64,000 bases of DNA from Corynebacterium mustelae (GCF_001020985.1 NZ_CP011542.1:62001-126000), one strand, 5' to 3'. Shown: positions 34,891 to 43,691, counted from the first letter of the stretch. Notes: generated by a model from the sequence alone, not told the origin. Translations and numbers: made by a program.

Positions 34891-35967
34891 ATGCCTTTCG
34901 TTTTCACACAACCGGATACCGACGGACTTCACGCACGGACAATGACAGCCGAAGACGTAGAGTTACGCGCCAATGCGGTGCTTAGAAATCGAAATCGGAT
35001 AACCCACCGATACGACCGGGCCGACCTAGAAACACCACAACTCAACCAATATTTGGAATTCACCCCAACCCGGGGCGACATAGGCATAGTTTTAGAAGAT
35101 GAAACGAACAATCCAATCGCCAGCATGTGGGTTTCTTTTATCAAAGCCGATGGGTTCATTGATGACCAAGTACCAGAACTGGTTGTCAATGTTGAAACGG
35201 ATTGGCAAGGAAAGGGCCTGGGTGGATGGTTGATTAAACAAGCCGTTCATCATGGCCGGACCCACGGCTGGCCCGGAATTTCACTCACTGTTGAACCTGA
35301 AAGCCCCGCACGTAGGCTCTATGCCCGCAACGATTTTGTGTCAAAAAATGCATCTGGGGTGATGCTGCGTACCTTGAGTCCAGCGATTAAAGCCGTTGCG
35401 GTGTACTGCGGTTCGGTAACTGGAAACCGCCCTGAATTTGCGGTAGCTGCCCGGCAGCTGGGTGAAGAACTTGCGCGCCGGGGAATAACAATGGTCTATG
35501 GTGGGGCAAGCGTGGGGTTGATGGGGGAAGCTGCTAACGCTTGTCTTGATGCTGGTGGCGAAGTGATAGGGGTAATGCCAAAGGATTTGAAAGATCTGGA
35601 ATTGGCTCATCCAAAACTTAGCAAATTAGAAGTAACTGAGAATATCATGGCGCGTAAAATGCGCATGGAAGAGCTAGCCGACGCATTTGTTGCGCTACCC
35701 GGCGGAATGGGGACTTTGGAGGAACTCTCCGAAGTTTTAGTACGGCAACAGATCGGTCCGTACACCGGGCCGGTTGCGCTGTATAACGTTGGAGATTACT
35801 GGACTCCGCTTATCGACGCCCTGCGAGCAATGGGGGACGATGGGTTCATTTGGGAGCGGTATCTTGACGCGATAGTTGTTGCGGACAATGTAGATGATCT
35901 CTTTGATGGGTTCAGCAATTGGGCAAATCCCGGCCTGAAATGGCAAAAAAGACGTCTGAGGACCTAA
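34891..35967 (+). CDS. GNAT acetyltransferase-LOG phosphoribohydrolase fusion
   Basis: 358-residue two-domain protein. Residues 1-165 form a GNAT fold with VVNVETDWQGKGLGGWLIKQAV (acetyl-CoA loop) and ESPARRLYARNDF. Residues 168-350 form a LOG (TIGR00730) domain with VYCGSVTGNRP, MVYGGASVGLMG, the ARKMRME segment and PGGMGTLEEL from residue 270. LOG enzymes release the base from cytokinin-like nucleoside monophosphates. The fusion may couple acylation with nucleotide metabolism. TAGAAT (34877-34882) lies 8 bases before the ATG and no ribosome site is visible, so the mRNA is probably leaderless. Confidence 0.88.
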   Translation: MPFVFTQPDTDGLHARTMTAEDVELRANAVLRNRNRITHRYDRADLETPQLNQYLEFTPTRGDIGIVLEDETNNPIASMWVSFIKADGFIDDQVPELVVNVETDWQGKGLGGWLIKQAVHHGRTHGWPGISLTVEPESPARRLYARNDFVSKNASGVMLRTLSPAIKAVAVYCGSVTGNRPEFAVAARQLGEELARRGITMVYGGASVGLMGEAANACLDAGGEVIGVMPKDLKDLELAHPKLSKLEVTENIMARKMRMEELADAFVALPGGMGTLEELSEVLVRQQIGPYTGPVALYNVGDYWTPLIDALRAMGDDGFIWERYLDAIVVADNVDDLFDGFSNWANPGLKWQKRRLRT

Positions 35968-36102
35968 AAGCCACCCCGAATAGGGGGTAAATCAAAGTAA
36001 ATAATTGGCTTATATTTTTGAATGACCGTATGGGGTAAAAATCGGGTTTAACCGTTTGGGGCTAACCTTAACCAAGCCTACATTTAGCCAGGTTGGGTGC
36101 AA

Positions 36103-36108
36103 TACAAT
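36103..36108 (+). promoter_or_regulatory. -10 element for leaderless marR-type mRNA
   Basis: TACAAT ends seven bases before the ATG at 36116 and there is no ribosome site, so transcription likely starts at the start codon. No clear -35 hexamer is present. Confidence 0.45.
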
Positions 36109-36115
36109 CTGGGGT

Positions 36116-36541
36116 ATGTCCGATCAGCAGAGATTGCGCACCATGATTAGTTTCCACTTCTATACCGGGTCACGTCTCATGCAGCGGATGTACCGCCCAT
36201 ATTTTGACGAATGGAACATTACCTATCCGCAATACCTTGTATTGCTATGCCTGTGGGAAAAAGACGGCCAAACAATCGCCGACTTATCCACGCCACTCGA
36301 CTTGGATTCCGGTACCCTTTCGCCGCTACTTAAACGTATGGAAGCCAGTGGATACGTGCGCCGACAAGCCGACCACAAAGATTATCGCCGGGTTCTGTTC
36401 TTTTTAACGCAGCGTGGCAGGAAGCTTAAGGCCCAAGCTTCCGAAATGGAAACTGAAGTAACCGCAATGCTGGGTCTTGATGTTGATGATCTCAAGGCAA
36501 TTTCCGAGATTATGGCAAAGATTAACCCGGTTATTGAATAA
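36116..36541 (+). CDS. MarR-family regulator, OhrR-like but lacking the sensing cysteine
   Basis: 141-residue winged-helix regulator. It follows the OhrR pattern closely: RPYFDEWNITYPQYLVLLCLWEKDG, LDSGTLSPLLKRMEASGYVRR and the wing KDYRRVLFFLTQRG. OhrR proteins sense organic peroxides through a Cys in an LCFALY-like motif near residue 15; here that motif reads ISFHFY, with Ser in place of Cys. The only Cys is in the dimer/DNA-binding region (LLCLWE). No ohr peroxidase gene is adjacent. It may respond to a different ligand. The start at 36116 fits the family; the open frame to 36056 does not. Confidence 0.85.
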   Translation: MSDQQRLRTMISFHFYTGSRLMQRMYRPYFDEWNITYPQYLVLLCLWEKDGQTIADLSTPLDLDSGTLSPLLKRMEASGYVRRQADHKDYRRVLFFLTQRGRKLKAQASEMETEVTAMLGLDVDDLKAISEIMAKINPVIE

Positions 36542-36543
36542 TG

Positions 36544-36587
36544 TTGACATCATAAACCTATTATCTATAGTTAATAGGTTTATGATG
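36544..36587 (+). promoter_or_regulatory. Promoter embedded in a perfect 16-bp inverted repeat
   Basis: TTGACA (36544-36549), 16 bases, TATAGT (36566-36571) forms a near-consensus promoter. The perfect arms 36548-36563 and 36572-36587 flank the -10 box with an eight-base centre. Transcription would start near 36578, so the repeat is mostly untranscribed and is best read as an operator. The MarR-type regulator gene directly upstream is the natural candidate binder, by inference. Confidence 0.6.
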
Positions 36588-36702
36588 CGCTATTGAGTGG
36601 TTAGCACTTGGGCAAAATCCTAGATTTTATGCAAACAATATTCTCACAATTTTCTCATTTGTAAATCCGATTTTACGCAACGAATGTTATTATGCTGTAA
36701 TA

Positions 36703-37398
36703 ATGCGGATTTTTCCTGAATTAAAGAGAATTGCTTATGACAGTGTCACATTGGGCGGAAATGATTACTTTCGCCCGGGCTTTCTTGAGTCAGAGGCTCA
36801 TAAGGGGTGGCTGCAAAAATATTCCTCACGTGTAGGGGTCCTCGCGGTGAGGGGGTTGCCTGATTTTATGTTTAATTTGGTGACACGGAACTACCGCAAA
36901 AAAGGGTGTGAGGTTTTGGGATTAGGCTACCATTCCGTGGTGATAGCCGATGGTGATAATTGCGTGCGAAAAATACACCACCGGACCCTTTATTCCGGTG
37001 CTGATGAGCGACAAGCCTATATAGATCGGCTCTATAGAAAACAATGCCTTTTGTGCGATCATTTCCCGCCAGAAATGATCGAATTACAAGACTTTGTTAT
37101 TGAAGAATTTCCCCTTAATCCCTCGTTAACCTGCGTAGTTAGTAAGCAGAAAAGGATTTTTGGAAACGGGATGGATTATGCAGAAATTAGAGCACATAAC
37201 GATATTATGGATTTATGCCAACACATGTTTGATAAATCAGAGGCGTTGCCAGATATTGTAGGAAAGAAAAATATCTTTCAAGTTTCGTGGCGGAACCTTC
37301 CGGTCATTGTAGACACTATTCCGGTGGAAAAATCTGATCCCAGCGATCATGAGGCATACCGACGTGCACAAGAAATATTGTGGGGCGCGCCAGGCTAG
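36703..37398 (+). CDS. Orphan protein-kinase-fold protein
   Basis: 231-residue protein not matching a named family I know. Residues 72-90 read as a kinase N-lobe: glycine-rich LGLGYHSVV followed by a strand and Lys90 in VRK. The Glu-rich stretch VIEEFPL (132-138) suits a hinge. Near the C-terminus PDIVGKKNIFQ (183-193) and VIVDTIPV (201-208) resemble a catalytic loop with Asp184 and Asn190 and a metal-binding Asp204. No canonical HRD is present. Composition is more AT-rich than in its neighbours, hinting at transfer. Expression is likely controlled by the palindromic promoter upstream. Confidence 0.65.
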   Translation: MRIFPELKRIAYDSVTLGGNDYFRPGFLESEAHKGWLQKYSSRVGVLAVRGLPDFMFNLVTRNYRKKGCEVLGLGYHSVVIADGDNCVRKIHHRTLYSGADERQAYIDRLYRKQCLLCDHFPPEMIELQDFVIEEFPLNPSLTCVVSKQKRIFGNGMDYAEIRAHNDIMDLCQHMFDKSEALPDIVGKKNIFQVSWRNLPVIVDTIPVEKSDPSDHEAYRRAQEILWGAPG

Positions 37399-37440
37399 CA
37401 CGTAGTGCATCTATAGATTTCTCAATTCTTTTCATATCCC

Positions 37441-39864
37441 TTAACCCAAATGTCGCTTGGTTTTCGCGGTGGCAGTGGCAGTAAGGGGGTCTTTGGGCCA
37501 CGGATGCTTCGGATACCGCCCGCGCATTTCAGCCCGCACGTTGTGGTAGCTGCCGGACCAGAAGCTGGCTAAATCATCGGTTATGGCCAGCGGACGTCCG
37601 GCAGGCGAGAGTAGGTGAAAAACTACAGGACGACCGCAGAATACGGGAGACGTGGTGATTCCAAAACACTCCTGTAGTTTTACCCGCACAACAGGGCGGC
37701 CATCGGAGTAGTCAATTGGTACCATACGGCCAGAAGCAACAGTGAGGGTTTCTGGGGCGAGTGCATCAAAGGAGTTCGCTTCCGGCCAGGGAAGAATGCG
37801 CAGTAGCGCAGCATGCATGTCGATGTCTGCGATGGGAACCCCCTGAGCTAACGCGGTCAACTCAGGTTGCAACCAGTACGTTCGGTCAAGCTTTTCGACA
37901 TCCGGCCAGGGTTCACCCACCTGACGACTGATGAAGTTCAGGCGGTGACGCAACGCGGTTGCGCTGCTAGAAAACGAAAACATATCTAGGCCCCGGCGTG
38001 AGATCTCAGCGGAGATGGCTGATTGGGCAAGAGCGGGCGGAACTTCATCAATAGCAATATTGGTGGTATTCATAACGATTGCCCCGGCGTGTGTGATACG
38101 CCGCGCTTTGATAACACCGCTGTCGATATGGCAAGAATAGTTGGTACTAATTCCAATAATGTCTAATGCCGTCTCCCGATCGATTTCCGCAGCTGCACGA
38201 ATGATCGCATTGCTGTTGCCTTTTCCACCGATAGTGACAGTGGCGATAGCCAACCACTGGGCATGCGATAAGCCTAAGTGGGGTGGTAAAACCGCGCGAC
38301 TGCCATGAGCAAGAAGAAACACTGAATTACCGTTTTCCTCGCCGACGCGCTTGGCAATCTGATCGGGAAACGCCTGCCCTACAACAACACCTGGATCCAC
38401 ATCGGTGGTGTCGTCATGGGTGGTGGGGGCGTCGAAAAGCGGTGCGGCAATCCGCGACAACCGCGCAACCTCGGCGGAAAACCGCGACGTGGGTCGTAAC
38501 TGGACGATAGCCTGCACGATGTCACCCCGTGGATCTTCCCCCAATGCAGCAATGGTTTCGGCGGCGGCCGGGCCCAGCTGCGCCAACGCCCGGGCAAGCC
38601 GCGGATCAGTCGGAATCAACGCTAGTTGTCGCCCCAGATCGGTCACCTGCCCGTTGCTATCCACCGCACCCAAGTGCTGCAGAGTGCGGATCGCGGATTG
38701 CCAGGCAGCCTCCGGCGGAGTGTTTGGCAACGGCAATTCCGCAATGCTTGAGCCCCAACACGCCACCGCTAAGGCTGGCCAGGTCACATCTGCCGACATG
38801 ATCTCCGGAACCGAAAACTCGGTAAACCGCTGGTATTCGCGCTGTTCATACATGCGCAGGACGGTTCCAGGGCCCTCACGTCCCGCACGACCAGCTCGCT
38901 GATCGGCGCTGGATTTACTACAACTAACTGTCACCAATCCTGTCATTGCGCGGTTTGCATCGCGTTTCGGCACCCGAGCTAACCCAGCATCAACTACAAG
39001 GCGAACCCCCGGAACGGTTACAGAAGACTCCGCGATGGCGGTGGCAACCACAATACGTTGCCCGGTAAAACGCAAGGCTTGGTCTTGTTGAACTGCCGAT
39101 AACTGCCCATGCAGGGCGAAAACCGGAATATCAGTCAAATTACTAAGCACTTCATGGCAGTGCTCCACCTGGCGCAACCCTGGTAAAAACACCAAAGCAG
39201 AATCTTCTCGACCCTGCATGTGCTCCAGCGTGTGCTGGGCAATCGCTGAAACGAAATCACGACTACACTCAATGCGACCAGGTACAGGTAGATAAGAAAT
39301 ATCCAACGGGAATGTCACAGCATCGGTTGCTATCACTGGTGCGGATAATAGCTGCGCAAATCGGTCGGCATCAACGGTGGCAGACATTGCAACCAGGCGG
39401 AGATCGTCACGCAATTGTTGCAGCTCAATAAGCATTCCCAACAATAAATCGGTTTCAACCTGGCGCTCATGGACTTCGTCGATCACCACAGCCCCAACCC
39501 CAGGCAAGTCGGGATCTCGCAACAGCCGTCGGATCAAGATGCCAGGGGTAACGAATTCGACCAATGAGCCAGGGCGGGAATCACCTCGTACGCTGTAGCC
39601 GACTCGATCACCCACCATGGAACCATCTAAATCCGCTAATCGACGGGCCGCAGCCCGCACCGCAACCCGCCGCGGCGCCGTAACAACAACCTTCTGCGGT
39701 GCAGTTATATTAGCTATAACTGGAGGAACCACGGTTGTTTTGCCAGTCCCAGGTGGCGCCTGAACCACAACCGCAGAAGTCGGCTTGGACAATGCTGCGG
39801 TAATCCGCTCTGCGGCCACACTCACCGGCAAAGTGGCACCTATTCTATAAAGATCAAAAATCAC
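37441..39864 (-). CDS. hrpB: ATP-dependent helicase HrpB
   Basis: 807-residue DEAH-box helicase. Motif I APPGTGKTTVVP near residue 40, motif Ia TAPRRVAVRAAARR, motif II DEVHER, motif III SATVDA, motifs V/VI VATAIAESSVT and QRAGRAGREGPG. The HrpB-specific C-terminal region follows with RSTYWLQP-like DRTYWLQPEL and a final WPDVEKL. Cellular role in bacteria is poorly defined. GTG start; the divergent tag gene shares its promoter gap. It carries two copies of the dispersed 10-mer (37890, 38431). Confidence 0.94.
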   Translation of the reverse strand: MIFDLYRIGATLPVSVAAERITAALSKPTSAVVVQAPPGTGKTTVVPPVIANITAPQKVVVTAPRRVAVRAAARRLADLDGSMVGDRVGYSVRGDSRPGSLVEFVTPGILIRRLLRDPDLPGVGAVVIDEVHERQVETDLLLGMLIELQQLRDDLRLVAMSATVDADRFAQLLSAPVIATDAVTFPLDISYLPVPGRIECSRDFVSAIAQHTLEHMQGREDSALVFLPGLRQVEHCHEVLSNLTDIPVFALHGQLSAVQQDQALRFTGQRIVVATAIAESSVTVPGVRLVVDAGLARVPKRDANRAMTGLVTVSCSKSSADQRAGRAGREGPGTVLRMYEQREYQRFTEFSVPEIMSADVTWPALAVACWGSSIAELPLPNTPPEAAWQSAIRTLQHLGAVDSNGQVTDLGRQLALIPTDPRLARALAQLGPAAAETIAALGEDPRGDIVQAIVQLRPTSRFSAEVARLSRIAAPLFDAPTTHDDTTDVDPGVVVGQAFPDQIAKRVGEENGNSVFLLAHGSRAVLPPHLGLSHAQWLAIATVTIGGKGNSNAIIRAAAEIDRETALDIIGISTNYSCHIDSGVIKARRITHAGAIVMNTTNIAIDEVPPALAQSAISAEISRRGLDMFSFSSSATALRHRLNFISRQVGEPWPDVEKLDRTYWLQPELTALAQGVPIADIDMHAALLRILPWPEANSFDALAPETLTVASGRMVPIDYSDGRPVVRVKLQECFGITTSPVFCGRPVVFHLLSPAGRPLAITDDLASFWSGSYHNVRAEMRGRYPKHPWPKDPLTATATAKTKRHLG

Positions 39865-39962
39865 AGTCTCAACCCTAGCTTTTTCTCTAAAACCGCTAGT
39901 TATAACTGTAGGGGGTAATACAGCCCCCCATTCATGTCGGGGGAAATTTGTAAGGTGAGCTC

Positions 39963-40598
39963 ATGACAAACATCAATACATCACAGACCCCCACCGATCT
40001 AACAGAAGCTGGGTTGGTGAAGTGCGAAGATAATCAATGGCGACCGCCATGGGCAGTACATGATCCACTGCTACGCGAGTACTATGACGGCGAATGGGGG
40101 CAACCCATCACTGATGAAAAAGGAGTATTTGAACGGCTGTGCCTAGAAGGCTTTCAAGCCGGACTAAGTTGGCGAACTGTATTGAACAAGCGGGAATACT
40201 TACGGGCCGGTTTGTGTAATTTTAATCCAGACCAACTAGCTGTCATGGATACAACTGATATTCCGCGCATCATGGAAAGCCGGGGGATGGTTAAAAACCA
40301 CCGAAAAATCGCTTCGGTGCTCAATAACGCAGCGAAAACACTGGAATTACGAACCACCACATACGGTGACCTTGCACAGCTAATCTGGTCGTTTGCCCCG
40401 GAAAATCACATTAGTCCAGCATCGGTTGCAGCTATTCCCACTACCAGTCCTGAATCAACTGCAATGGCGGCAAAATTAAAAGAACTTGGATTTAGCTATG
40501 TCGGGCCAACAACCTGCTATGCCCTCATGCAAGCCATCGGTATCGTGGACGACCGAGTGATAGGAGCCGCGCGTGGTAGACCACAACCGGAAAGCTAA
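39963..40598 (+). CDS. tag: DNA-3-methyladenine glycosylase I lacking the zinc ligands
   Basis: 211-residue Tag-family enzyme, which excises 3-methyladenine. Family core retained: EYYDGEWGQP, LEGFQAGLSWRTVLNKRE with the catalytic-region Glu and Trp, KNHRKI and GFSYVGPTTCYALMQAIGIV. In E. coli Tag a zinc snap uses Cys4, His17, His175 and Cys179; here the matching residues are Pro, Tyr, Arg and Ala. The N-terminus is about 25 residues longer. The fold must be stabilised without zinc. It is divergent from hrpB. Confidence 0.88.
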   Translation: MTNINTSQTPTDLTEAGLVKCEDNQWRPPWAVHDPLLREYYDGEWGQPITDEKGVFERLCLEGFQAGLSWRTVLNKREYLRAGLCNFNPDQLAVMDTTDIPRIMESRGMVKNHRKIASVLNNAAKTLELRTTTYGDLAQLIWSFAPENHISPASVAAIPTTSPESTAMAAKLKELGFSYVGPTTCYALMQAIGIVDDRVIGAARGRPQPES

Positions 40599-40711
40599 TG
40601 CTTAACCTTTGGGGCTTAAAGGCTCAGTGCGTTTGTGGTTGCTCCACAGGGATCGACAGCGATTAAAAGAATATGCCCGTTGCTGTCGGCGGGAAGCTAC
40701 ACTAAGACACC

Positions 40712-41419
40712 ATGAGCAAAAAAGTTGCAGTGGTAACTGGCGGATCATCAGGAATTGGGGAGGCAACAGCTAGAGCTTTAGCGGCGGACGGCTGGCATGT
40801 GATCGTTGCGGCACGGCGGAAAGAAAAACTGGAAGCAATAGCAAAGGAAATCGGTGGGCAAGCCATTGAATTGGACGTGACCGATGAAAAATCCATTGCG
40901 GACTTTGCGGCAGCGATCACCGACTGCCACCTGCTGGTCAATAACGCTGGCGGTGCCAAGGGTCTAGATCCGATTGCCGAAGCCAGCATAGAGGACTGGC
41001 AATGGATGTACGACACCAATGTGTTAGGCACCTTGCGTGTAACCCAAGCACTGTTGGATGTACTTACTCGCTGCCAGGGGCACATTATCAACATGTCTTC
41101 CGTTGCAGGTTTCGCACCTTATGCTGGTGGTGCCGGTTATAACGCTGCTAAATTCGGCGTAACTGCAATGAATAAAGTCATGCGTATCGAATTTGCCGAA
41201 CGGGGAATCCGAATCACCGAAATTAATCCCGGCCGCGTAAAAACCGATTTTTCCCTGGTGCGGTTTAAAGGTGATGAAGAAAAAGCCAATGCTGTTTACG
41301 CCGATAAGCTCAATCTCACCGCAGATGATGTTGCTGAATCCGTTCGTTGGGTTGCTGGGTTGCCCGAACATGTCAATATCGACCGAATGGTCATTACTCC
41401 GCGTGACCAGGTGATCTAA
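40712..41419 (+). CDS. Short-chain dehydrogenase/reductase (YdfG-like)
   Basis: 235-residue classical SDR. The NADP-type Rossmann start TGGSSGIGEATARAL with AARR (phosphate-binding Arg), NNAGGAKG, catalytic Ser in NMSSVAG and YNAAKFG (Tyr/Lys). The pattern resembles YdfG-type 3-hydroxy acid/serine dehydrogenases. Substrate not determinable. It is followed after 17 bases by a LysE-type exporter gene on the same strand, which may point to an amino-acid-derived substrate; that link is inference. Confidence 0.9.
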   Translation: MSKKVAVVTGGSSGIGEATARALAADGWHVIVAARRKEKLEAIAKEIGGQAIELDVTDEKSIADFAAAITDCHLLVNNAGGAKGLDPIAEASIEDWQWMYDTNVLGTLRVTQALLDVLTRCQGHIINMSSVAGFAPYAGGAGYNAAKFGVTAMNKVMRIEFAERGIRITEINPGRVKTDFSLVRFKGDEEKANAVYADKLNLTADDVAESVRWVAGLPEHVNIDRMVITPRDQVI

Positions 41420-41436
41420 CGGTTTTGTGATGTAGA

Positions 41437-42123
41437 GTGACTTTTAGTTCCATCATTGCGCTTGTGAGCGTGTGGATAGCGGCTATCACCTTGCCCGGTC
41501 CAGATACCCTACAAATCACACGGTTAGGGACCAAAGAAAAACATGCTGGAATCATGTGCGCCATTGGCATCATGGTGGGGAATACCTTGTGGATTGTATC
41601 GTCCCTGATTGGATTGGCCGCCATAATGGCAAAGACCCCCTCCGTTATCCATGCTATTCAACTAATAGGTGGTGGGTATATCGCTTGGATCGGATTTTGT
41701 TCCATCCGGGCAGCTGTGGTGGCGTCTCGGCAGCAAACCGACCAAAACCACAACGAGGTTGGTCTGTCACTGTCTGACTCGCATGATCAACAACGGTTGT
41801 CTCACCGGTTATCGCCGTGGGCTGCGTTGCGGACCGGAATTTTAACGAACCTGGCTAACCCCAAGGCTGTGGTGTTTTTTGCCGCGATATTTGCCCAGTT
41901 TCTACCCCCGCAACTCGGGGTGGCAGGGGCTGTGGTTATCGCTGGAATCCTCATCGTTACTGGGTTGCTCTGGTTTGTGGGTTTCGCCGTGGGCGTGCAC
42001 ACGATGGCTGCGAAAATAGTAAAGAACGCCGCGATAATCGATCTGATTTCCGGCGTAATTTTCACAGTCATCGGGGTGGTGATGATCTATGAAGGGGTAT
42101 GGGGGTTAGCGAAACATGTGTAA
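41437..42123 (+). CDS. LysE/RhtB-family amino acid exporter
   Basis: 228-residue membrane protein with six hydrophobic segments. Family signature LPGPDTLQITRLGTKEKHAGIMCAIGIMVGNTLW near residues 19-50, YIAWIGF, and a late LTNLANPKAVVFFAAIFAQF. The loop between helices 3 and 4 is hydrophilic (residues 95-125). Exports basic or neutral amino acids; specificity unknown. GTG start, apparently in an operon with the upstream SDR gene. Confidence 0.9.
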   Translation: MTFSSIIALVSVWIAAITLPGPDTLQITRLGTKEKHAGIMCAIGIMVGNTLWIVSSLIGLAAIMAKTPSVIHAIQLIGGGYIAWIGFCSIRAAVVASRQQTDQNHNEVGLSLSDSHDQQRLSHRLSPWAALRTGILTNLANPKAVVFFAAIFAQFLPPQLGVAGAVVIAGILIVTGLLWFVGFAVGVHTMAAKIVKNAAIIDLISGVIFTVIGVVMIYEGVWGLAKHV

Positions 42124-42249
42124 AACCACAGCGAATTTTCTGACACCACTACAATGGCGTGAAAACGACTAAAAGTAAGTTGCCACTCCACACCATCACC
42201 CATTAAAACATTTATCTAATTGACCGCATGAGAAAGGATCACAGGAATC

Positions 42250-42570
42250 ATGATCGTCACAACAACCAATAACGTCGATGGCCGCACCATTGCCGAATAC
42301 ATTCGGGTGGTAGCAGGTGAAAGCATCTTCGGTGCCAATGCGTTCAAAGATATTGCCGCGAGTTTCCGTAATCTGGTCGGTGGCCGCAGCCAAGCATACG
42401 AAAACGAACTCATCAATGCCCGGGAAGCTGCATTGGGTGAAATGGTGCAGCGCGCCATTGAGCTTGGTGCTGATGCAGTGGTCGGCGTGAATGTGGACTA
42501 CCAGACCGTGGGCATCGACGGTGGCATGTTGATGGTGGGCGCGACCGGCACTGCGGTGCGTTTCGCCTAA
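42250..42570 (+). CDS. YbjQ/UPF0145 family protein
   Basis: 106-residue soluble protein with the UPF0145 pattern: [53 protein letters not shown] and a final MVGATGTAV. The family assembles as pentamers with heavy-metal-binding annotation in some members, but its function is not settled. AGAAAGGATCACAGG precedes the ATG. It probably forms a unit with the S4-domain gene that starts 12 bases later. Confidence 0.9.
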   Translation: MIVTTTNNVDGRTIAEYIRVVAGESIFGANAFKDIAASFRNLVGGRSQAYENELINAREAALGEMVQRAIELGADAVVGVNVDYQTVGIDGGMLMVGATGTAVRFA

Positions 42571-42581
42571 ACTATCTGGTT

Positions 42582-42875
42582 ATGCAGCCGATGGAAGTCG
42601 CGATACGCGATGACGTAATTAAACTGGGGCAGTTTATTAAACTTGCCAGCTTGGTCGAAACTGGTGGAATTGCCAAAGAAGTAATCGCCAACGGCCAGGT
42701 CACTGTCAACGGGGTGGTAGATACCCGTCGTGGTAAGACCCTGCGGGACGGTGACGTGGTTTGCGTGGGTGAAATGTGTGCCCAAGTGAAAGCCAACGTC
42801 GCCGATGACGACGATTATTTCGATGAAGCCACCGCCAATGATGATTTTGACCCAGAAGTGTGGAGGAACATGTAA
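42582..42875 (+). CDS. S4-domain RNA-binding protein
   Basis: 97-residue protein containing one S4 fold: KLGQFIKLASLVETGGIAKEVIANGQVTVNGVVDTRRGKTL region (residues 14-55), then DGDVVCVGE and an acidic tail. This is the YaaA/RlbA-like group of small S4 proteins that bind structured RNA, often ribosomal. The stop abuts the start of the following gene without a gap. Confidence 0.88.
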   Translation: MQPMEVAIRDDVIKLGQFIKLASLVETGGIAKEVIANGQVTVNGVVDTRRGKTLRDGDVVCVGEMCAQVKANVADDDDYFDEATANDDFDPEVWRNM

Positions 42876-43691
42876 ATGCCAGCGTTTCAAGCAGAACCCG
42901 GCATGCCTTATTGGATCGATTTGACCAGCTCTGATGTGCGAAAATCCGCACATTTCTATTCAGAAATCTTGGGTTGGGAGATTGAGGAAGTAGCTGCGGA
43001 ATACCGCATCGCCCGGATTCAAGGTTTGCCGGTCGCTGGCTTTGTCCAACGCCCGGTTGAAGCGAACCAGCCCGACACCTGGGTGACATATTTCCAGTCC
43101 GCCGATATCAATGCTGATTGCGCAACAGTATCCGAATTAGGTGGTCGAGTGCTGGTGGAGCCTACGGAAGTCCGACTTGGCCACATGGCCGTGGCTGTCG
43201 ATAACGCGGGCGGGATGTTCGGTTTGATCCAGCCTGCGGGCGAGGACTCCTTTATTGCGGCCGGTGAGCCGGGTACCCCGGTGTGGCATGAACTGACCGC
43301 CACCACGGGCTATGACAAGGCCTGCGAGTTTTACCCTGAACTTTTTGGCTGGGTGACGTCGACAAGCGATGATGGGGGTTATACCACCGCGCTTGTCGAC
43401 GGCGCGGCGTTCGCTGGCATCTTCAACGCCGTTGGGCAGTTTCCGCCGCAGGTGCCAAGTTTCTGGCAGTCCTACCTCGGGGTGCTCAACGTTGATGACG
43501 CGGCGGCAAAGGTGCCGGAACTCGGTGGCGAAATAATCCGCGAACCTTTCGATTCTGGTTTCGGCCGCATGGCGATTATCGCCGATTCCACCGGCGCAAC
43601 CGTTACTCTCTGCGAGGTGCTACCACCTGTTGAAGAAGGTCGCGAATCCGACCCGCTTGAAGGAATCGATCTTAAAGATTTCACTTTCTAA
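42876..43691 (+). CDS. VOC-superfamily protein with two glyoxalase-like domains
   Basis: 271-residue protein with tandem vicinal-oxygen-chelate modules (about residues 8-125 and 135-255). Each has the YWIDLTSSD/WHELTATTG start, HFYSEILGW/EFYPELFGW and a closing GRMAI/GHMAVAVD strand. Similar proteins are often described as hydroxylases in antibiotic clusters, without proof. Metal-ligand residues are partly conserved. It begins directly at the S4 gene stop and overlaps the next start by one base, so it is part of one transcription unit. Two copies of the dispersed 10-mer lie 33 bases apart in opposite orientation (43358, 43391). Confidence 0.88.
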   Translation: MPAFQAEPGMPYWIDLTSSDVRKSAHFYSEILGWEIEEVAAEYRIARIQGLPVAGFVQRPVEANQPDTWVTYFQSADINADCATVSELGGRVLVEPTEVRLGHMAVAVDNAGGMFGLIQPAGEDSFIAAGEPGTPVWHELTATTGYDKACEFYPELFGWVTSTSDDGGYTTALVDGAAFAGIFNAVGQFPPQVPSFWQSYLGVLNVDDAAAKVPELGGEIIREPFDSGFGRMAIIADSTGATVTLCEVLPPVEEGRESDPLEGIDLKDFTF

